A stretch of DNA of 29,000 nt from positions 1-29,000 of the IMG/VR virus record IMGVR_UViG_3300010885_043950. One strand, 5' to 3'. The translations under genes were made by a program, and so were the position numbers. Numbering within the stretch: the stretch's first letter is position 1; every line of letters begins with the position of its first letter. Shown here piece after piece: positions 1-7,540 of this stretch. Under the pieces are notes generated by a model. That model did no database searches and was not told the origin of the DNA. It saw nothing but the letters and a program-made list of their open reading frames with translations. The stretch is from a virus.

Positions 1-131
1 AAAAGTTAATTAACGACACTCAATATAAAGATCAATTCTTATTATGCAACAACTATTTTAAAAAATATTTGCATTTTATAAAGCCTTATGTTTACTTGCC
101 AAAATACTTGTCAACCATTATTTTTATCAAA

Positions 132-587
132 ATGAATAAAGAATCTTTAAGAAGAAAAAACTTTGCGCCTGATGATTTTTTTGTATCAACCAAAGCAAAA
201 GAATTGAAAATAAACAATGTTACTGATAATGTTAATATTCTGACTTGCTTGAATAAAGTAGCAGATAAGCTGCAAGAGATTAGAGATAAAATTAATGCAC
301 CAATTACAATCAATAGTGCTTATCGCTGCCCAGAAGTAAACAAAGCTGTTGGCGGATCTCCTTCGTCTTGGCATCAACAAGGATTGGCAGTAGATATTAA
401 TGCAAAAGGCTACACTCAAGACCAACTTGTGAAGTGGATTAGAGATAGTAAGATTAGTATTGATAAGTGCTTTGTCGAAAGAGGCTGTGTTCATATTCAG
501 TTTAACTTGAATGACGAAAAGAATAGAAACTTCTTTGGCACTGCTGAATTGGTTAAGGGAGAATGGAAAGTCAAACAATTATCTTAA
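132..587 (+). CDS. M15-family peptidoglycan peptidase, probable endolysin
   Basis: A 151-residue protein that probably cleaves peptide bonds in host peptidoglycan at lysis. The zinc-ligand pattern of peptidase M15 (D-Ala-D-Ala carboxypeptidase type) is visible: SAYRCP, then SSWHQQGLAVDIN with His81 and Asp88, then CVHIQF with His121. Length matches a bare catalytic domain; no cell-wall-binding domain, signal peptide or TM segment is seen. I use ATG132 rather than an upstream TTG at 69, because residues encoded before 132 look unrelated to the family. It has no Shine-Dalgarno, only an A/T-rich leader. It stands apart from the other late genes in this window. An alternative role is a virion-associated lysin acting at entry. 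Family confident, role inferred. Confidence 0.85.
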   Translation: MNKESLRRKNFAPDDFFVSTKAKELKINNVTDNVNILTCLNKVADKLQEIRDKINAPITINSAYRCPEVNKAVGGSPSSWHQQGLAVDINAKGYTQDQLVKWIRDSKISIDKCFVERGCVHIQFNLNDEKNRNFFGTAELVKGEWKVKQLS

Positions 588-594
588 TTTAAAG

Positions 595-619
595 GACTTG
601 TCGGAAATCCCGACAAGTC
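595..619 (+). terminator. Perfect 10-bp hairpin after the endolysin gene
   Basis: GACTTGTCGG and CCGACAAGTC pair perfectly around a 5-nt loop, 7 nt after the endolysin stop. No T-run follows, so this may be a transcript-end stabiliser, a weak terminator or a binding site rather than a classical intrinsic terminator. Confidence 0.5.
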
Positions 620-645
620 ATCTACTACATTAAAACAATCATAAA

Positions 646-882
646 ATGGGAAAAATATTTAATGCAATAAAAGCAATCTGCATATCTTGCAAGAAACCTG
701 AAAGCATAGAAGGAGAATACTATTGCCCTTGTTGCATGGCAAAAGAAAAGATAAGGGAAGACTGGGCTAAAATGAAGAAAGCTGAAAGAGTGGAAGCTTC
801 AATCCACATGATGGAAAAGAAGCTCCCTTTTGTTGGACAGGTTAGAGTTTTCTTTAATGGAGAGAGGAGCCGCAAGGTTTAA
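646..882 (+). CDS. Small protein with a zinc-ribbon-like cysteine cluster
   Basis: Unrecognised 78-residue protein. Residues 13-16 are CISC and residues 28-31 are CPCC, a spacing that suits a small zinc ribbon near the N-terminus. The rest is basic and helical, with no TM segment. The ATG is preceded by an A-rich leader without Shine-Dalgarno. It follows the endolysin gene in the same direction, after a 10-bp hairpin, and converges on the minus-strand early genes. Zinc binding is an inference from cysteine spacing; no function can be assigned. Confidence 0.65.
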   Translation: MGKIFNAIKAICISCKKPESIEGEYYCPCCMAKEKIREDWAKMKKAERVEASIHMMEKKLPFVGQVRVFFNGERSRKV

Positions 883-908
883 TTATTTTCAATTATAAGA
901 ATCATAAT

Positions 909-1145
909 TTACTCCTTTAATAATTGATAAACATTTAGGTCAAACTTTACGCCTTTATTTTCCAGCTCTTTCAACCTAACAATAACTGCATTAATTGATT
1001 CACCAAATGTTTCGCCCTCAATCCACTCGTTAATATCTCCTGCTTGAATTGAAGTATAAAGAGCGAATCCTTCCTTTTTAGTTTTATGATGTGCGGATGC
1101 GTATAAATAAACATCGCAATCATTGGAAAATCTCAAATATGCCAT
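909..1145 (-). CDS. Hypothetical phage protein (78 aa)
   Basis: Unrecognised 78-residue protein beginning MAYLRFSNDCDVYLYAS, a mixed alpha/beta composition without TM or cysteine motifs. AAGGA lies at a good distance before the ATG. It is the last sizeable gene of the minus-strand early array, 10 nt after its upstream neighbour. Its own last codons (AAG GAG TAA) form a Shine-Dalgarno before a further ATG that opens only eight codons, probably a relic of a downstream gene. Confidence 0.65.
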   Translation of the reverse strand: MAYLRFSNDCDVYLYASAHHKTKKEGFALYTSIQAGDINEWIEGETFGESINAVIVRLKELENKGVKFDLNVYQLLKE

Positions 1146-1155
1146 AATTTATTCC

Positions 1156-1698
1156 TTAATTATTATTAATTATCTTTTTTAAAACATTAGGCAAATCATT
1201 CTCAATTTGCTTCCATTTATATTTTTGCTCCTCATTTAGAAAATCATCATCGTTTTTATCTTTTTCTATATCCCAGCCAAGAATATCTTGGATCATTTTA
1301 TTTCTCTCACTTTCCCATCCAGCTTCATAATAATAAAGTTCCAAGCCGAAATGATTTTGGTCTATCCTTTGCATATCAAAGCTTTTTAGTAGCTTCAGGC
1401 AGTCACTTGTTGTATCATATTTATATTTATTGATATTTTGCTCTACCTTTGAAGCTTCAAAGCGTTCAAGAATCCAAGCCTTTAATTTTTCAAGATTCTC
1501 AATTCTTTTTTGTAACTCCTCAACCTTATCAAGGCTAACTCTTTTTTCTTTTAAAATCTTAATCGCCTTTTCAATTACAGTTATGGCGTTTAGTCTCTTC
1601 AAACTATCCAGCGCCTTATCTAAATCAGGAATAATCTTATAACTCCAATAAACATGGTTTATATTTTCTAAAGCGTTCTTGATCTCTATGTTATTCAT
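1156..1698 (-). CDS. Hypothetical coiled-coil protein (180 aa)
   Basis: Unrecognised, charged, largely helical protein. Residues about 45-85 have a heptad-like pattern (KILKEKRVSLDKVEELQKR) that predicts a coiled coil. No signal peptide, TM segment or catalytic motif is seen. AAGGAG stands 7 nt before the ATG, so the start is secure. It sits in a minus-strand run of small early genes, 10 nt upstream of the next one. Confidence 0.65.
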   Translation of the reverse strand: MNNIEIKNALENINHVYWSYKIIPDLDKALDSLKRLNAITVIEKAIKILKEKRVSLDKVEELQKRIENLEKLKAWILERFEASKVEQNINKYKYDTTSDCLKLLKSFDMQRIDQNHFGLELYYYEAGWESERNKMIQDILGWDIEKDKNDDDFLNEEQKYKWKQIENDLPNVLKKIINNN

Positions 1699-1708
1699 AA
1701 TTTACTCC

Positions 1709-1831
1709 TTAATTATTATTATTTTCATGCTCGTCAAAACATTCCTCACAGCATTCCTTACCGTCTAATTCAGCGCAGTTAAAATCGCCGTCTTTTTGTT
1801 GATTGCAGATTGTGCAGATGTATATGCTCAT
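1709..1831 (-). CDS. 40-aa cysteine-rich microprotein, probable zinc finger
   Basis: A short ORF read from the gap: MSIYICTICNQQKDGDF and onward, with cysteines as CxxC, a single Cys, then CCxxC and a His. This arrangement fits a mini zinc finger. It ends just before the Shine-Dalgarno of the next gene, and starts 8 nt after the previous small gene, so spacing supports a real gene. No Shine-Dalgarno precedes it; translation may be coupled to the gene upstream. Function unknown. Confidence 0.55.
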   Translation of the reverse strand: MSIYICTICNQQKDGDFNCAELDGKECCEECFDEHENNNN

Positions 1832-1838
1832 AGTTAGT

Positions 1839-1943
1839 TTATTGGTTCATAAAAAATAAAATAATTTCATCGTGATATAAAATAGCAAAAAATAACATAA
1901 CCGACAAAATTGCATTTATTACATTTAAGTTTAAGTATTTCAT
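1839..1943 (-). CDS. 34-aa single-TM microprotein
   Basis: A short ORF read from the gap: MKYLNLNVINAILSVMLFFA and onward. One hydrophobic segment spans about residues 9-31, ending NQ. A GAGG Shine-Dalgarno sits 6 nt before the ATG. It lies in a minus-strand row of tightly packed small genes. Single-span phage microproteins include holins, lysis inhibitors and superinfection-exclusion proteins, but nothing here decides between them. Confidence 0.5.
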   Translation of the reverse strand: MKYLNLNVINAILSVMLFFAILYHDEIILFFMNQ

Positions 1944-1962
1944 TCTTACCTCAATTTAATTG

Positions 1963-2223
1963 TTAATATTTTCTATAATGATAGACCGCATACTTCATAA
2001 TCCTTTTATCAATAAAGATTTTTCCACATGTGTCAGGTTCTTTAACATCGGCAATAAACCTTTCTGCCGCCGTTCTTGATCTAAAATATACCGCCTCTTT
2101 TATAATTCTGTTTTCTCTTAAATACTCCTTACTTTTTACTTGCTCTTGTTGAGTTTTGAACGCAGTAGATATTTGGGGCATCTTTCTACCAACTATCTTT
2201 TTAGTAATAAAAAAACTTTGCAT
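1963..2223 (-). CDS. Hypothetical protein (86 aa)
   Basis: Unrecognised basic protein with predicted helix then strands, ending in an aromatic YAVYHYRKY. The segment around residues 45-60 (VYFRSRTAAERFIADVK) looks like a small DNA- or RNA-binding fold but has no diagnostic motif. The first ATG has no Shine-Dalgarno; a second in-frame ATG at 2181 (residue 15) is an alternative start. Confidence 0.5.
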   Translation of the reverse strand: MQSFFITKKIVGRKMPQISTAFKTQQEQVKSKEYLRENRIIKEAVYFRSRTAAERFIADVKEPDTCGKIFIDKRIMKYAVYHYRKY

Positions 2224-2279
2224 GATTAAAAATTATTTATTTTTATTGCTAATCTTTAAAATATCCGACTCTCTCTCAA

Positions 2280-2492
2280 TTAAAATCCGCTCGATAGAAA
2301 GGTTTTTAAGTCAAAAGTGGTGTTAGCCTTGATTATCTCCTCTATCTTCCCAAACTTCCCCGCCCATATCAAAGCATCATATTGCTCTGAACTGTCGAAG
2401 TATCTTAAGAATTTCTCCTTGTTGTGATAGTAAAATTTAGCTTTACTTGCGTTTGTGGTGATTTTTGCTAGTATGTCTTTAATGTGTATCAT
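2280..2492 (-). CDS. Short ankyrin-like helical protein (70 aa)
   Basis: Unrecognised 70-residue protein. Residues about 38-55 (YDALIWAGKFGKIEEIIK) resemble the helix-turn-helix core of one ankyrin repeat. It starts 4 nt after the methyltransferase stop, so it is probably co-transcribed with the replication and methylation genes. A fuller ankyrin protein is encoded at 8519-8725. Confidence 0.55.
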   Translation of the reverse strand: MIHIKDILAKITTNASKAKFYYHNKEKFLRYFDSSEQYDALIWAGKFGKIEEIIKANTTFDLKTFLSSGF

Positions 2493-2496
2493 AAAT

Positions 2497-3165
2497 TTAA
2501 AATAAATTACCTTGTCTTAATTCAACCTCTATTCTTTCGCACATTTTCTCAAAATAAACTGGGTCTAATTCGCAACCAATTAAACGCCGCTTTGTTCTAA
2601 TGCAAGAAATAGCAGTTGTGCCAGAGCCTAAGAAGCCGTCAAAAATTAAGTCACCTTCTTTTGAATTATTGAGTAAGCACCAATTCATTAATGTTATTGG
2701 CTTTTGTGTCGGGTGAATTTTCCCATCCTGCAAAGCTTTTGATCTTGCATAAGTAAAAATTCGCATTGCTTTGTTGAAGCTTGTCCACGCCATTTCACCA
2801 TCTGCTAAAGAAAAGTCACGCTGTCCTTTATCCCAGATAAGCCAACATTGGCTCGGCGACAAATAATTTGAAAAATAATTCCCGCCCCATATAATTTGAT
2901 TTTTAGAAATTCTTTTTAATTCATCGAAAATTTTTAAATCAGGAGGGGCTGCATCCCAATCTGGGCAGCCATAATCTTTCCAGCCGTGCTTATCTGCTCC
3001 ACCGCTTCCGTTACCTTTGCCCTTAAGTTGCGCCCCATAATTTATGCCATAAGGAGGATCAGTTAGAACCAGATCAACCCCCCCCCTCACTATTTGACTC
3101 ATTACTTTAACACAATCAGCGTTATAAATAACAATCCGACCATCTAAAAATTCTCTTTTTATCAT
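2497..3165 (-). CDS. DNA adenine/cytosine-N4 methyltransferase (beta class)
   Basis: S-adenosylmethionine-dependent methyltransferase of the N6/N4 family. In the 222-residue product, catalytic motif IV DPPYG is at residues 36-40, the HPTQKP motif at 151-156, and the SAM-binding DGFLGSGTT at 176-184, followed by ELD at 199-201. The order, motif IV before motif I, is the beta class. I choose ATG3165 because AAGGA stands 6 nt before it and it follows the helicase stop by 7 nt; a longer in-frame start at 3222 would overlap the helicase by 50 nt. There is no linked restriction gene, so it is an orphan methylase, plausibly for protection against host restriction or for marking replicated DNA. Confidence 0.9.
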   Translation of the reverse strand: MIKREFLDGRIVIYNADCVKVMSQIVRGGVDLVLTDPPYGINYGAQLKGKGNGSGGADKHGWKDYGCPDWDAAPPDLKIFDELKRISKNQIIWGGNYFSNYLSPSQCWLIWDKGQRDFSLADGEMAWTSFNKAMRIFTYARSKALQDGKIHPTQKPITLMNWCLLNNSKEGDLIFDGFLGSGTTAISCIRTKRRLIGCELDPVYFEKMCERIEVELRQGNLF

Positions 3166-3172
3166 ATAATCC

Positions 3173-4447
3173 TTAAAATTTCTTTTCAGTAAATCTGTTA
3201 AACTCGCCATCAAAATTGACAACTAAGCCTCCTTTCATTCCATTACGATTTTTAGCCACTTCAATATTAACTGGTTTAATTGCGCTGTCTTCCATATCAT
3301 CTGAATCAGTCCAAAGATTAATCACACAATCAGAATCTTCACCCATCCCCCCGCTTCCTTTTAAAGCTTTTAGTCCAGGCTTTCCTCCTAACATGTCTTT
3401 TGTAAGCTGACTCAAAGCAATTGTGCAAACATGGTATTTAGTAGCTAATTCCTTTAATCCTCTGATATTTTCCTTAATCAAAGAAGCTTCACTAATATTT
3501 TTGCAATCTCTAAGTTCCATAATTTGGATATAGTCAACCACTAATAATTTAATAGGATTGGTCTTTATCTTGCGTTTAAGAGTACTTTCTATCTTTTTAA
3601 GGCTCAAGGTACCTTCTGTCATAAAATAGTTTTCTTTTAGGCTATTCCAGCGTTTTAAACTTAAATCAAATTTATCTGTCTCGTGTTTAAAAATATTATT
3701 GATTAACATTCTAAACGGATTGATTGAATTGAAACTTGCCAAGAATCTGACAAAAAGATTTTTTCTTTCCATTTCCATTGAGATAAACAACACGCCAAAT
3801 TTCTTTTCCAAAGCGTTTATGATGATTTGTTGTGCCATCGAAGTTTTGCCAGTACCAGGAGCCGCCCCAATTGTATAAAGTTTATCAATCGTAAAGCCAC
3901 CATTCAACATTTTATCAAGCTTTTCAATCCCACTTGGTATAATAATGCTTGAAGATCCATCTTTCCAAGAATCAAGCAAAGATTGCTCTAATCCTTCCCC
4001 ATCAAAAATTTTAACTTCTGTTGAATTTGAATCAATTGAAGCAATTAAATCTTGTGCTTTCAATACAACATCACTTGCATTTTGAGTTTCAAGCAAAGTA
4101 ATCATTTCATGGAAGCCAGCAAATAATTTCCTTTTTTCATAAAGCTCAATTAGCTGAAAAGCATAATCACGAGTTCGAAAGAAAGTGGATACATTAATCA
4201 GTTGATATAAATAATCTAAACCCTCTGGTAAGGTTTGAAAAAATGGTCTAAGCGTAACATGATCGGCAAGTAAGCCTTCTTGATTTATCTTCTTTAAAAG
4301 TTCATCATAGATTTTCTGGTTACTTTCAAAAACAAAGTGTTCTACTTTTAAAATATCACTTACCTTTTGCAATGCTTCATTGCTCATTATTATCAATCCT
4401 AGAATTGATGCTTCGGCAGTTAGATTTGAGTATTCTGTTAGTTGCAT
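3173..4447 (-). CDS. dnaB: DnaB-type replicative helicase
   Basis: A 424-residue hexameric 5'-3' helicase for phage DNA replication. The N-terminal helical domain (residues about 5-110) matches the DnaB primase-interaction domain. The RecA-like core has Walker A GAAPGTGKT at 194-202, SMEME at 223-227, Walker B LLVVDYIQIM at 301-310, LSQL around 345-348, and the KNRNG arginine-finger region at 399-403. The length is near the usual 430-470. Its ATG shares one base with the stop of the upstream DUF1376 initiator gene, so translation is probably coupled and the two proteins work as loader and helicase. No primase domain is fused. Confidence 0.95.
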   Translation of the reverse strand: MQLTEYSNLTAEASILGLIIMSNEALQKVSDILKVEHFVFESNQKIYDELLKKINQEGLLADHVTLRPFFQTLPEGLDYLYQLINVSTFFRTRDYAFQLIELYEKRKLFAGFHEMITLLETQNASDVVLKAQDLIASIDSNSTEVKIFDGEGLEQSLLDSWKDGSSSIIIPSGIEKLDKMLNGGFTIDKLYTIGAAPGTGKTSMAQQIIINALEKKFGVLFISMEMERKNLFVRFLASFNSINPFRMLINNIFKHETDKFDLSLKRWNSLKENYFMTEGTLSLKKIESTLKRKIKTNPIKLLVVDYIQIMELRDCKNISEASLIKENIRGLKELATKYHVCTIALSQLTKDMLGGKPGLKALKGSGGMGEDSDCVINLWTDSDDMEDSAIKPVNIEVAKNRNGMKGGLVVNFDGEFNRFTEKKF

Positions 4448-5268
4448 TAGTTAATTTGAATTGATTGCTTAAATTCAGCTTTAATTTTGTTTTTAATCTC
4501 TTCTGGCAAAGAATAAGCTTTGGTTTTCATTCCATCGTTGCAAGTGATTATAACTTCATTTCCAATAACAACTGACTTAAAATAACTTCCACCAGCGATT
4601 TGATTTAGTTTATTTGTAATAGGGTCTTGAGATGTTTTAACATCAGATCCTTCATTAATCCAATCATTGGCATAAAATTCTGGTGAATTAATCCAAGCCT
4701 CAAATGCTTTCTTTTTTCTCCATTCGGCAGTAGATAAATATTGAAGATAGTCTTTGATATTTTGCTCAAGTTCTTCAAAAGTTATTTCTTTCAAGCAGTT
4801 CTGAAATTTTGCTTTAAGTTTATCAAAGGGAATAACTTTTATATTTTTACCCTGATTGTATAATTTATAAATTTTTTCAAATTGAGATTTTATATCATCA
4901 ATTGCTTCTGGTTTGCTTCTGGTTTGCTTGCCGCTTGCTTCTGGTTTGCTTGGATTCCATCTCTCATTTGCTGCATCTTGTCTTTTTTTAGATCTTTCTT
5001 TTATGTTATTAATCTCTGATAGCCAAGAATTATTAACCAGTGAACCTTCCGTTACTGTAAAAATCTTTTTAGAAACAGCGACAAGTTTATCTTTATCTCC
5101 AAAGAATTTGCAGCGTTGACATAAATTATCTTCTTTCAGTTCACCAGAATATTTAAAGTAAGCAGCTTTCAGAATAAAATAGATTCCAATCTCTTCTGGA
5201 GTAAATTCGTCTTGAAGGTCTAATATATCGTTTGACTTTTCTTGGAAGTAATAAATTTTATCTTTCAT
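4447..5268 (-). CDS. DUF1376-type replication initiator or helicase loader
   Basis: A 273-residue protein. Residues 1-105 match the DUF1376 phage replication domain (YYFQEKSNDILDLQDEFTPEEIGIY..), a winged-helix-like fold. A low-complexity linker (NPSKPEASGKQTRSKPEA) follows, then a helical C-terminal part with LYNQGKNIKVIPFDKLKAKF and AFEAWI. In phages such proteins usually sit next to the DnaB-type helicase, as here, and are taken to recognise the origin and recruit it. The linker DNA holds tandem 11-bp repeats beside an AT-rich stretch, as in lambda gene O. It is the first gene of the replication operon; its leader holds inverted repeats at 5353-5386. Confidence 0.8.
   Translation of the reverse strand: MKDKIYYFQEKSNDILDLQDEFTPEEIGIYFILKAAYFKYSGELKEDNLCQRCKFFGDKDKLVAVSKKIFTVTEGSLVNNSWLSEINNIKERSKKRQDAANERWNPSKPEASGKQTRSKPEAIDDIKSQFEKIYKLYNQGKNIKVIPFDKLKAKFQNCLKEITFEELEQNIKDYLQYLSTAEWRKKKAFEAWINSPEFYANDWINEGSDVKTSQDPITNKLNQIAGGSYFKSVVIGNEVIITCNDGMKTKAYSLPEEIKNKIKAEFKQSIQIN
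4856..4956. repeat. Tandem 11-bp repeats plus AT-rich tract inside the initiator gene, candidate replication origin
   Basis: TTGCTTCTGGT occurs exactly at 4902-4912, 4913-4923 and 4935-4945. A degenerate unit (TTGCTTGCCGC) fills 4924-4934 and another (TTGCTTGGATT) follows at 4946. The 11-bp period is one helical turn and is not a multiple of three, so protein repetition does not explain it. Directly beside it, 4856-4900 is almost pure A/T. Iterons inside the initiator gene next to an AT-rich unwinding element is the lambda ori layout. Origin function is inferred. Confidence 0.55.
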
Positions 5269-5286
5269 GTTTATATAGAATAAAAG

Positions 5287-5386
5287 TTAATATATAAACT
5301 AATAAAACTATAAACTATAAACAACAAACTATGTTTAGCATATGCAAAACTAATGCAAGTGCAATGCAAGTGCATTGCACTTGCAT
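5287..5386. promoter_or_regulatory. Leader of the replication operon with direct and inverted 11-bp repeats
   Basis: ATGCAAGTGCA is present twice head-to-tail (5353-5363, 5364-5374). After one T, its exact inverse TGCACTTGCAT follows (5376-5386), giving an 11+1+11 perfect palindrome. Between this and the DUF1376 start (5268) lies an A/T tract with repeated ACTATAAACTATAAAC-like units. The position suits an operator controlling the replication operon, autoregulation by the initiator, or part of an origin. Confidence 0.6.
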
Positions 5387-5400
5387 ATATACTATTGATT

Positions 5401-5601
5401 TTATTGATTGTTTGATTTTTCATTGTTTGACATTTCATTAATTAACATTTCACAGATATTATTCTTGAAAGAATAAAGCATCTTTTTTATCGATGTTTTT
5501 TGATTAACATCTGCTTGCATAGATTCAAGTACTGGCATGATATAGCCAACCAGTCGCTTAGTCTCTTCATTTATTAATTCTTCTAGCTGATTTTGGTTCA
5601 T
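5401..5601 (-). CDS. Hypothetical helical protein (66 aa)
   Basis: Unrecognised, entirely helical protein beginning MNQNQLEELINEETKRLVGY and ending in a polar NNEKSNNQ tail. The amphipathic pattern suggests a dimerising helix hairpin. It lies between the candidate large RNA (upstream) and the repeat-bearing leader of the replication operon. A small regulator of replication is possible but unsupported. Confidence 0.5.
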   Translation of the reverse strand: MNQNQLEELINEETKRLVGYIMPVLESMQADVNQKTSIKKMLYSFKNNICEMLINEMSNNEKSNNQ

Positions 5602-5619
5602 TGCATGTTTGACATTAAA

Positions 5620-6557
5620 TTATTCCATTACTTCTTATCCGTTATTATCCATTAGATTGCTACAAACTCTAAGGATAAGACTTGCATTTTATCCATTCTC
5701 AACCCCTATTCCTAAGAATCAAGATAAAACCAACGCCCCTAGCCCGAGCTTCCATTACTGGCTGGTCTTTACTCCCACGGTTTGTCTTTCGACTTAACGC
5801 TAGCGATTGCGTTGGTTGTTTTATTCTTAATTCATATTTCTAAGAATCAAGATTTATTTGCCTTTTTACAGAAGGCTAACTGGCTAATTCCAATTTCTTA
5901 GGCTATAGCTAGCAATAGTATTAATTATTTAAGCATAAACTACCAACGCATTGTCGCTATTTTCCGACAGTCATCTTGCTGGCTTGCAATAAACCAGTTT
6001 GCCGAGCTGACATCGCGTATTGCTACGATTGCAAATCACTCTTGCCTTCATCTCTACCTAGGCTAGGTTGCCGTCTTTCCGAGCTGCCAGCTACATTAAA
6101 GTATATTCTTTACCCTCCAAGGCTTCTTACAGCAGCTACGATAAAGGTTTCTTCTTTGTTTTACGCTTGTGTAAGTTCTGCACTAATCTTTAGCCGTGCC
6201 GACTTGTCCCCCGCTGGTGCGATCCTTTCGGGTTCGTTCGGGGGCACTATTGGCAAGATTTTATTGGCTTTCGCCTCACGGCAGGAGACTTGCCAGCCCC
6301 TTAGTCCGAAGCTTGAACTGTTATTTCACTTGTCCACCTTGCGGCAGGGAATATTTGTCAGAAAGCTAACGCATTTCTGCGCTTTTCTATACACATTTTT
6401 TAGATATGTATAGAAAAGCAAAGAAAATATACAAACCCCGCAAGTCATTGTCTAGAATAACTTGCGGAGGTACTAGATACAGTTGCAACGCTTAATTACT
6501 TTTGCAACCGCTCTAGTCCCAGATCAAGAACCGAGAACCCTCAATACTTGTCTGATT
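5620..6557 (-). ncRNA. Candidate large ornate structured RNA 1 (GOLLD/ROOL-like in style)
   Basis: About 940 nt with no credible gene on either strand and visibly more G+C than its flanks. Perfect or near-perfect helices (plus-strand coordinates): 5634-5640/5673-5679, 5724-5736/5809-5824 (13 bp, one 3-nt bulge, extended by 5713-5717/5825-5829), 5739-5743/5799-5803, 5952-5956/5965-5969, 6208-6213/6239-6244, 6251-6257/6289-6295, 6381-6393/6407-6419 (13 bp), 6438-6445/6460-6467, 6472-6477/6512-6517 enclosing 6482-6488/6502-6508. Hairpins at 5784-5793, 6266-6275 and 6370-6381 have TTTC loops, which are GAAA tetraloops on the minus strand, giving the orientation. The loop at 6450-6456 contains TCTAGA and could form a pseudoknot. 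A promoter fits at 6564-6591. The 3' end is not defined. Size, nesting and phage setting recall GOLLD; identity untested. Confidence 0.7.
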
Positions 6558-6563
6558 GACTTA

Positions 6564-6591
6564 ATAATAAACTTTAACTCTAATTAAACAA
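6564..6591 (-). promoter_or_regulatory. Candidate sigma-70 promoter for structured RNA 1
   Basis: On the minus strand TTGTTT (6591-6586) and TATTAT (6569-6564) are 16 bp apart. The predicted start near 6557 coincides with the 5' edge of the structured region. It overlaps the end of the upstream gene. The -35 is weak. Confidence 0.4.
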
Positions 6592-7071
6592 GCTTTTTTT
6601 AAGGATCTCCAATTTTCTTGGTGAATTACCAACAGAATTAATTTTAACGGCTCCTAGATTCGACAAGTCGCCAATGTGTCTGGTCAAATCTGAATGATTA
6701 TGTATCGTCAAATTTCTTTCTTTGCAAGTTGCGAGCAATCCAGCACTTGAGTAGTCCGACACTTCGTTTAAAATTCCAAGAAAACGATTTAATTTATCTA
6801 AATAACTTGCTCTAAAATCACTTAGTTCAACTTGACCTTGTCTAAATTCTTTCGAACTTCTGTTTTTTCTGACAAAACCAAGCTTAGTTAGTCGAAAATG
6901 AGGGCTATATGACGCATATTTGCCATGCTTTGCATAATTTATTTTAGTGATTCTAGTAAATTGCTTGAAGCAATTATCTTTGTCAAAATTCTGATCTAGT
7001 TTTAGCTTGCCAATTTCAAGATCAATGCTTTTAATGATATTTCTATCGACAATATCTAGTTCTTGCAACAT
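6580..7071 (-). CDS. Hypothetical protein, possibly winged-helix (163 aa)
   Basis: Unrecognised 163-residue protein. The N-terminal half is basic (YAKHGKYASYSPHFRLTKLGF), and the C-terminal part (SAGLLATCKERNLTIHNHSDLTRHIGDLSNLGAVKI) has the helix-turn-helix-wing rhythm of a small DNA-binding domain. AGGGGG stands 6 nt before the ATG. It directly precedes the large structured RNA in the same direction, so read-through or regulation of that RNA is conceivable. Function unknown. Confidence 0.6.
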   Translation of the reverse strand: MLQELDIVDRNIIKSIDLEIGKLKLDQNFDKDNCFKQFTRITKINYAKHGKYASYSPHFRLTKLGFVRKNRSSKEFRQGQVELSDFRASYLDKLNRFLGILNEVSDYSSAGLLATCKERNLTIHNHSDLTRHIGDLSNLGAVKINSVGNSPRKLEILKKSLFN

Positions 7072-7140
7072 ACAATCCCCCTAAGTTTAGCAAATAGTGC
7101 TGATTTTGTGCTTCTTATGCGCTTTAATAGCTGTTTAATT

Positions 7141-7341
7141 TTATATTTCATTTTCACGCTCCTGATTCTTTAAATATTTTTTGCATTCTTTAACAACAAA
7201 AATTGTCTTTGGTCTTTCTTGTTCAAACTTTCGCACTTCTTCGTTTACTAATTCACCATCGCAATCAGTGAATTTAAGGGCAATATCAAATTTATCTAAT
7301 TTATTCTTTCTTACGATTGCTTGAGCTATTCTTTTAAGCAT
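7141..7341 (-). CDS. Hypothetical small protein (66 aa)
   Basis: Unrecognised, charged 66-residue protein beginning MLKRIAQAIVRKNKLDKFDI. A GAGG Shine-Dalgarno precedes it, and its ATG overlaps the stop of the upstream gene by one base, which indicates translational coupling. No motif is visible. Confidence 0.6.
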   Translation of the reverse strand: MLKRIAQAIVRKNKLDKFDIALKFTDCDGELVNEEVRKFEQERPKTIFVVKECKKYLKNQERENEI

Positions 7342-7529
7342 TATTTAACCTCCGTTTCTAATTGTTCCAATAAAAGCTCAGAATCAAATTGATCTGATAA
7401 GCCTAAATTTTTAGCGTTCTCAATTCTATAATAGCAATCGTCAATTAACTGTTCTTTATTCGATCTCTTGCTGTCTTTCAGTAGTTCAAGGATTTTAGTG
7501 TTGAACTCGATTATTTTGTCTTTGTGCAT
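7341..7529 (-). CDS. Hypothetical helical protein (62 aa)
   Basis: Unrecognised acidic, all-helical protein (MHKDKIIEFNTKILELLKD..). AGGAG stands 5 nt before the ATG. Coupled to the following gene through an overlapping stop/start. The repeated hydrophobic spacing suggests a helical hairpin or dimer. Confidence 0.6.
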   Translation of the reverse strand: MHKDKIIEFNTKILELLKDSKRSNKEQLIDDCYYRIENAKNLGLSDQFDSELLLEQLETEVK

Positions 7530-7540
7530 AAATCTCCTTT

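Noticed and set aside
186-578. 130-codon minus-strand frame opposite the endolysin gene
   Set aside because: The plus strand has clear M15 catalytic motifs; this is a shadow.
877-905. Eight-codon minus-strand frame with perfect Shine-Dalgarno
   Set aside because: Too short to be functional by itself; probably a decayed gene end at the convergent boundary.
4902-5386. CRISPR array
   Set aside because: Repeats are 11 bp, abutting or nearly so, without regular spacers.
5609-5797. 62-codon plus-strand frame
   Set aside because: No Shine-Dalgarno, Pro/Ser-rich nonsense-like peptide, and lies in the same structured region.
5976-6413. 145-codon plus-strand frame
   Set aside because: Its peptide is protein-unlike and antiparallel to its neighbours, and the DNA is packed with RNA helices; I attribute it to the structured RNA.
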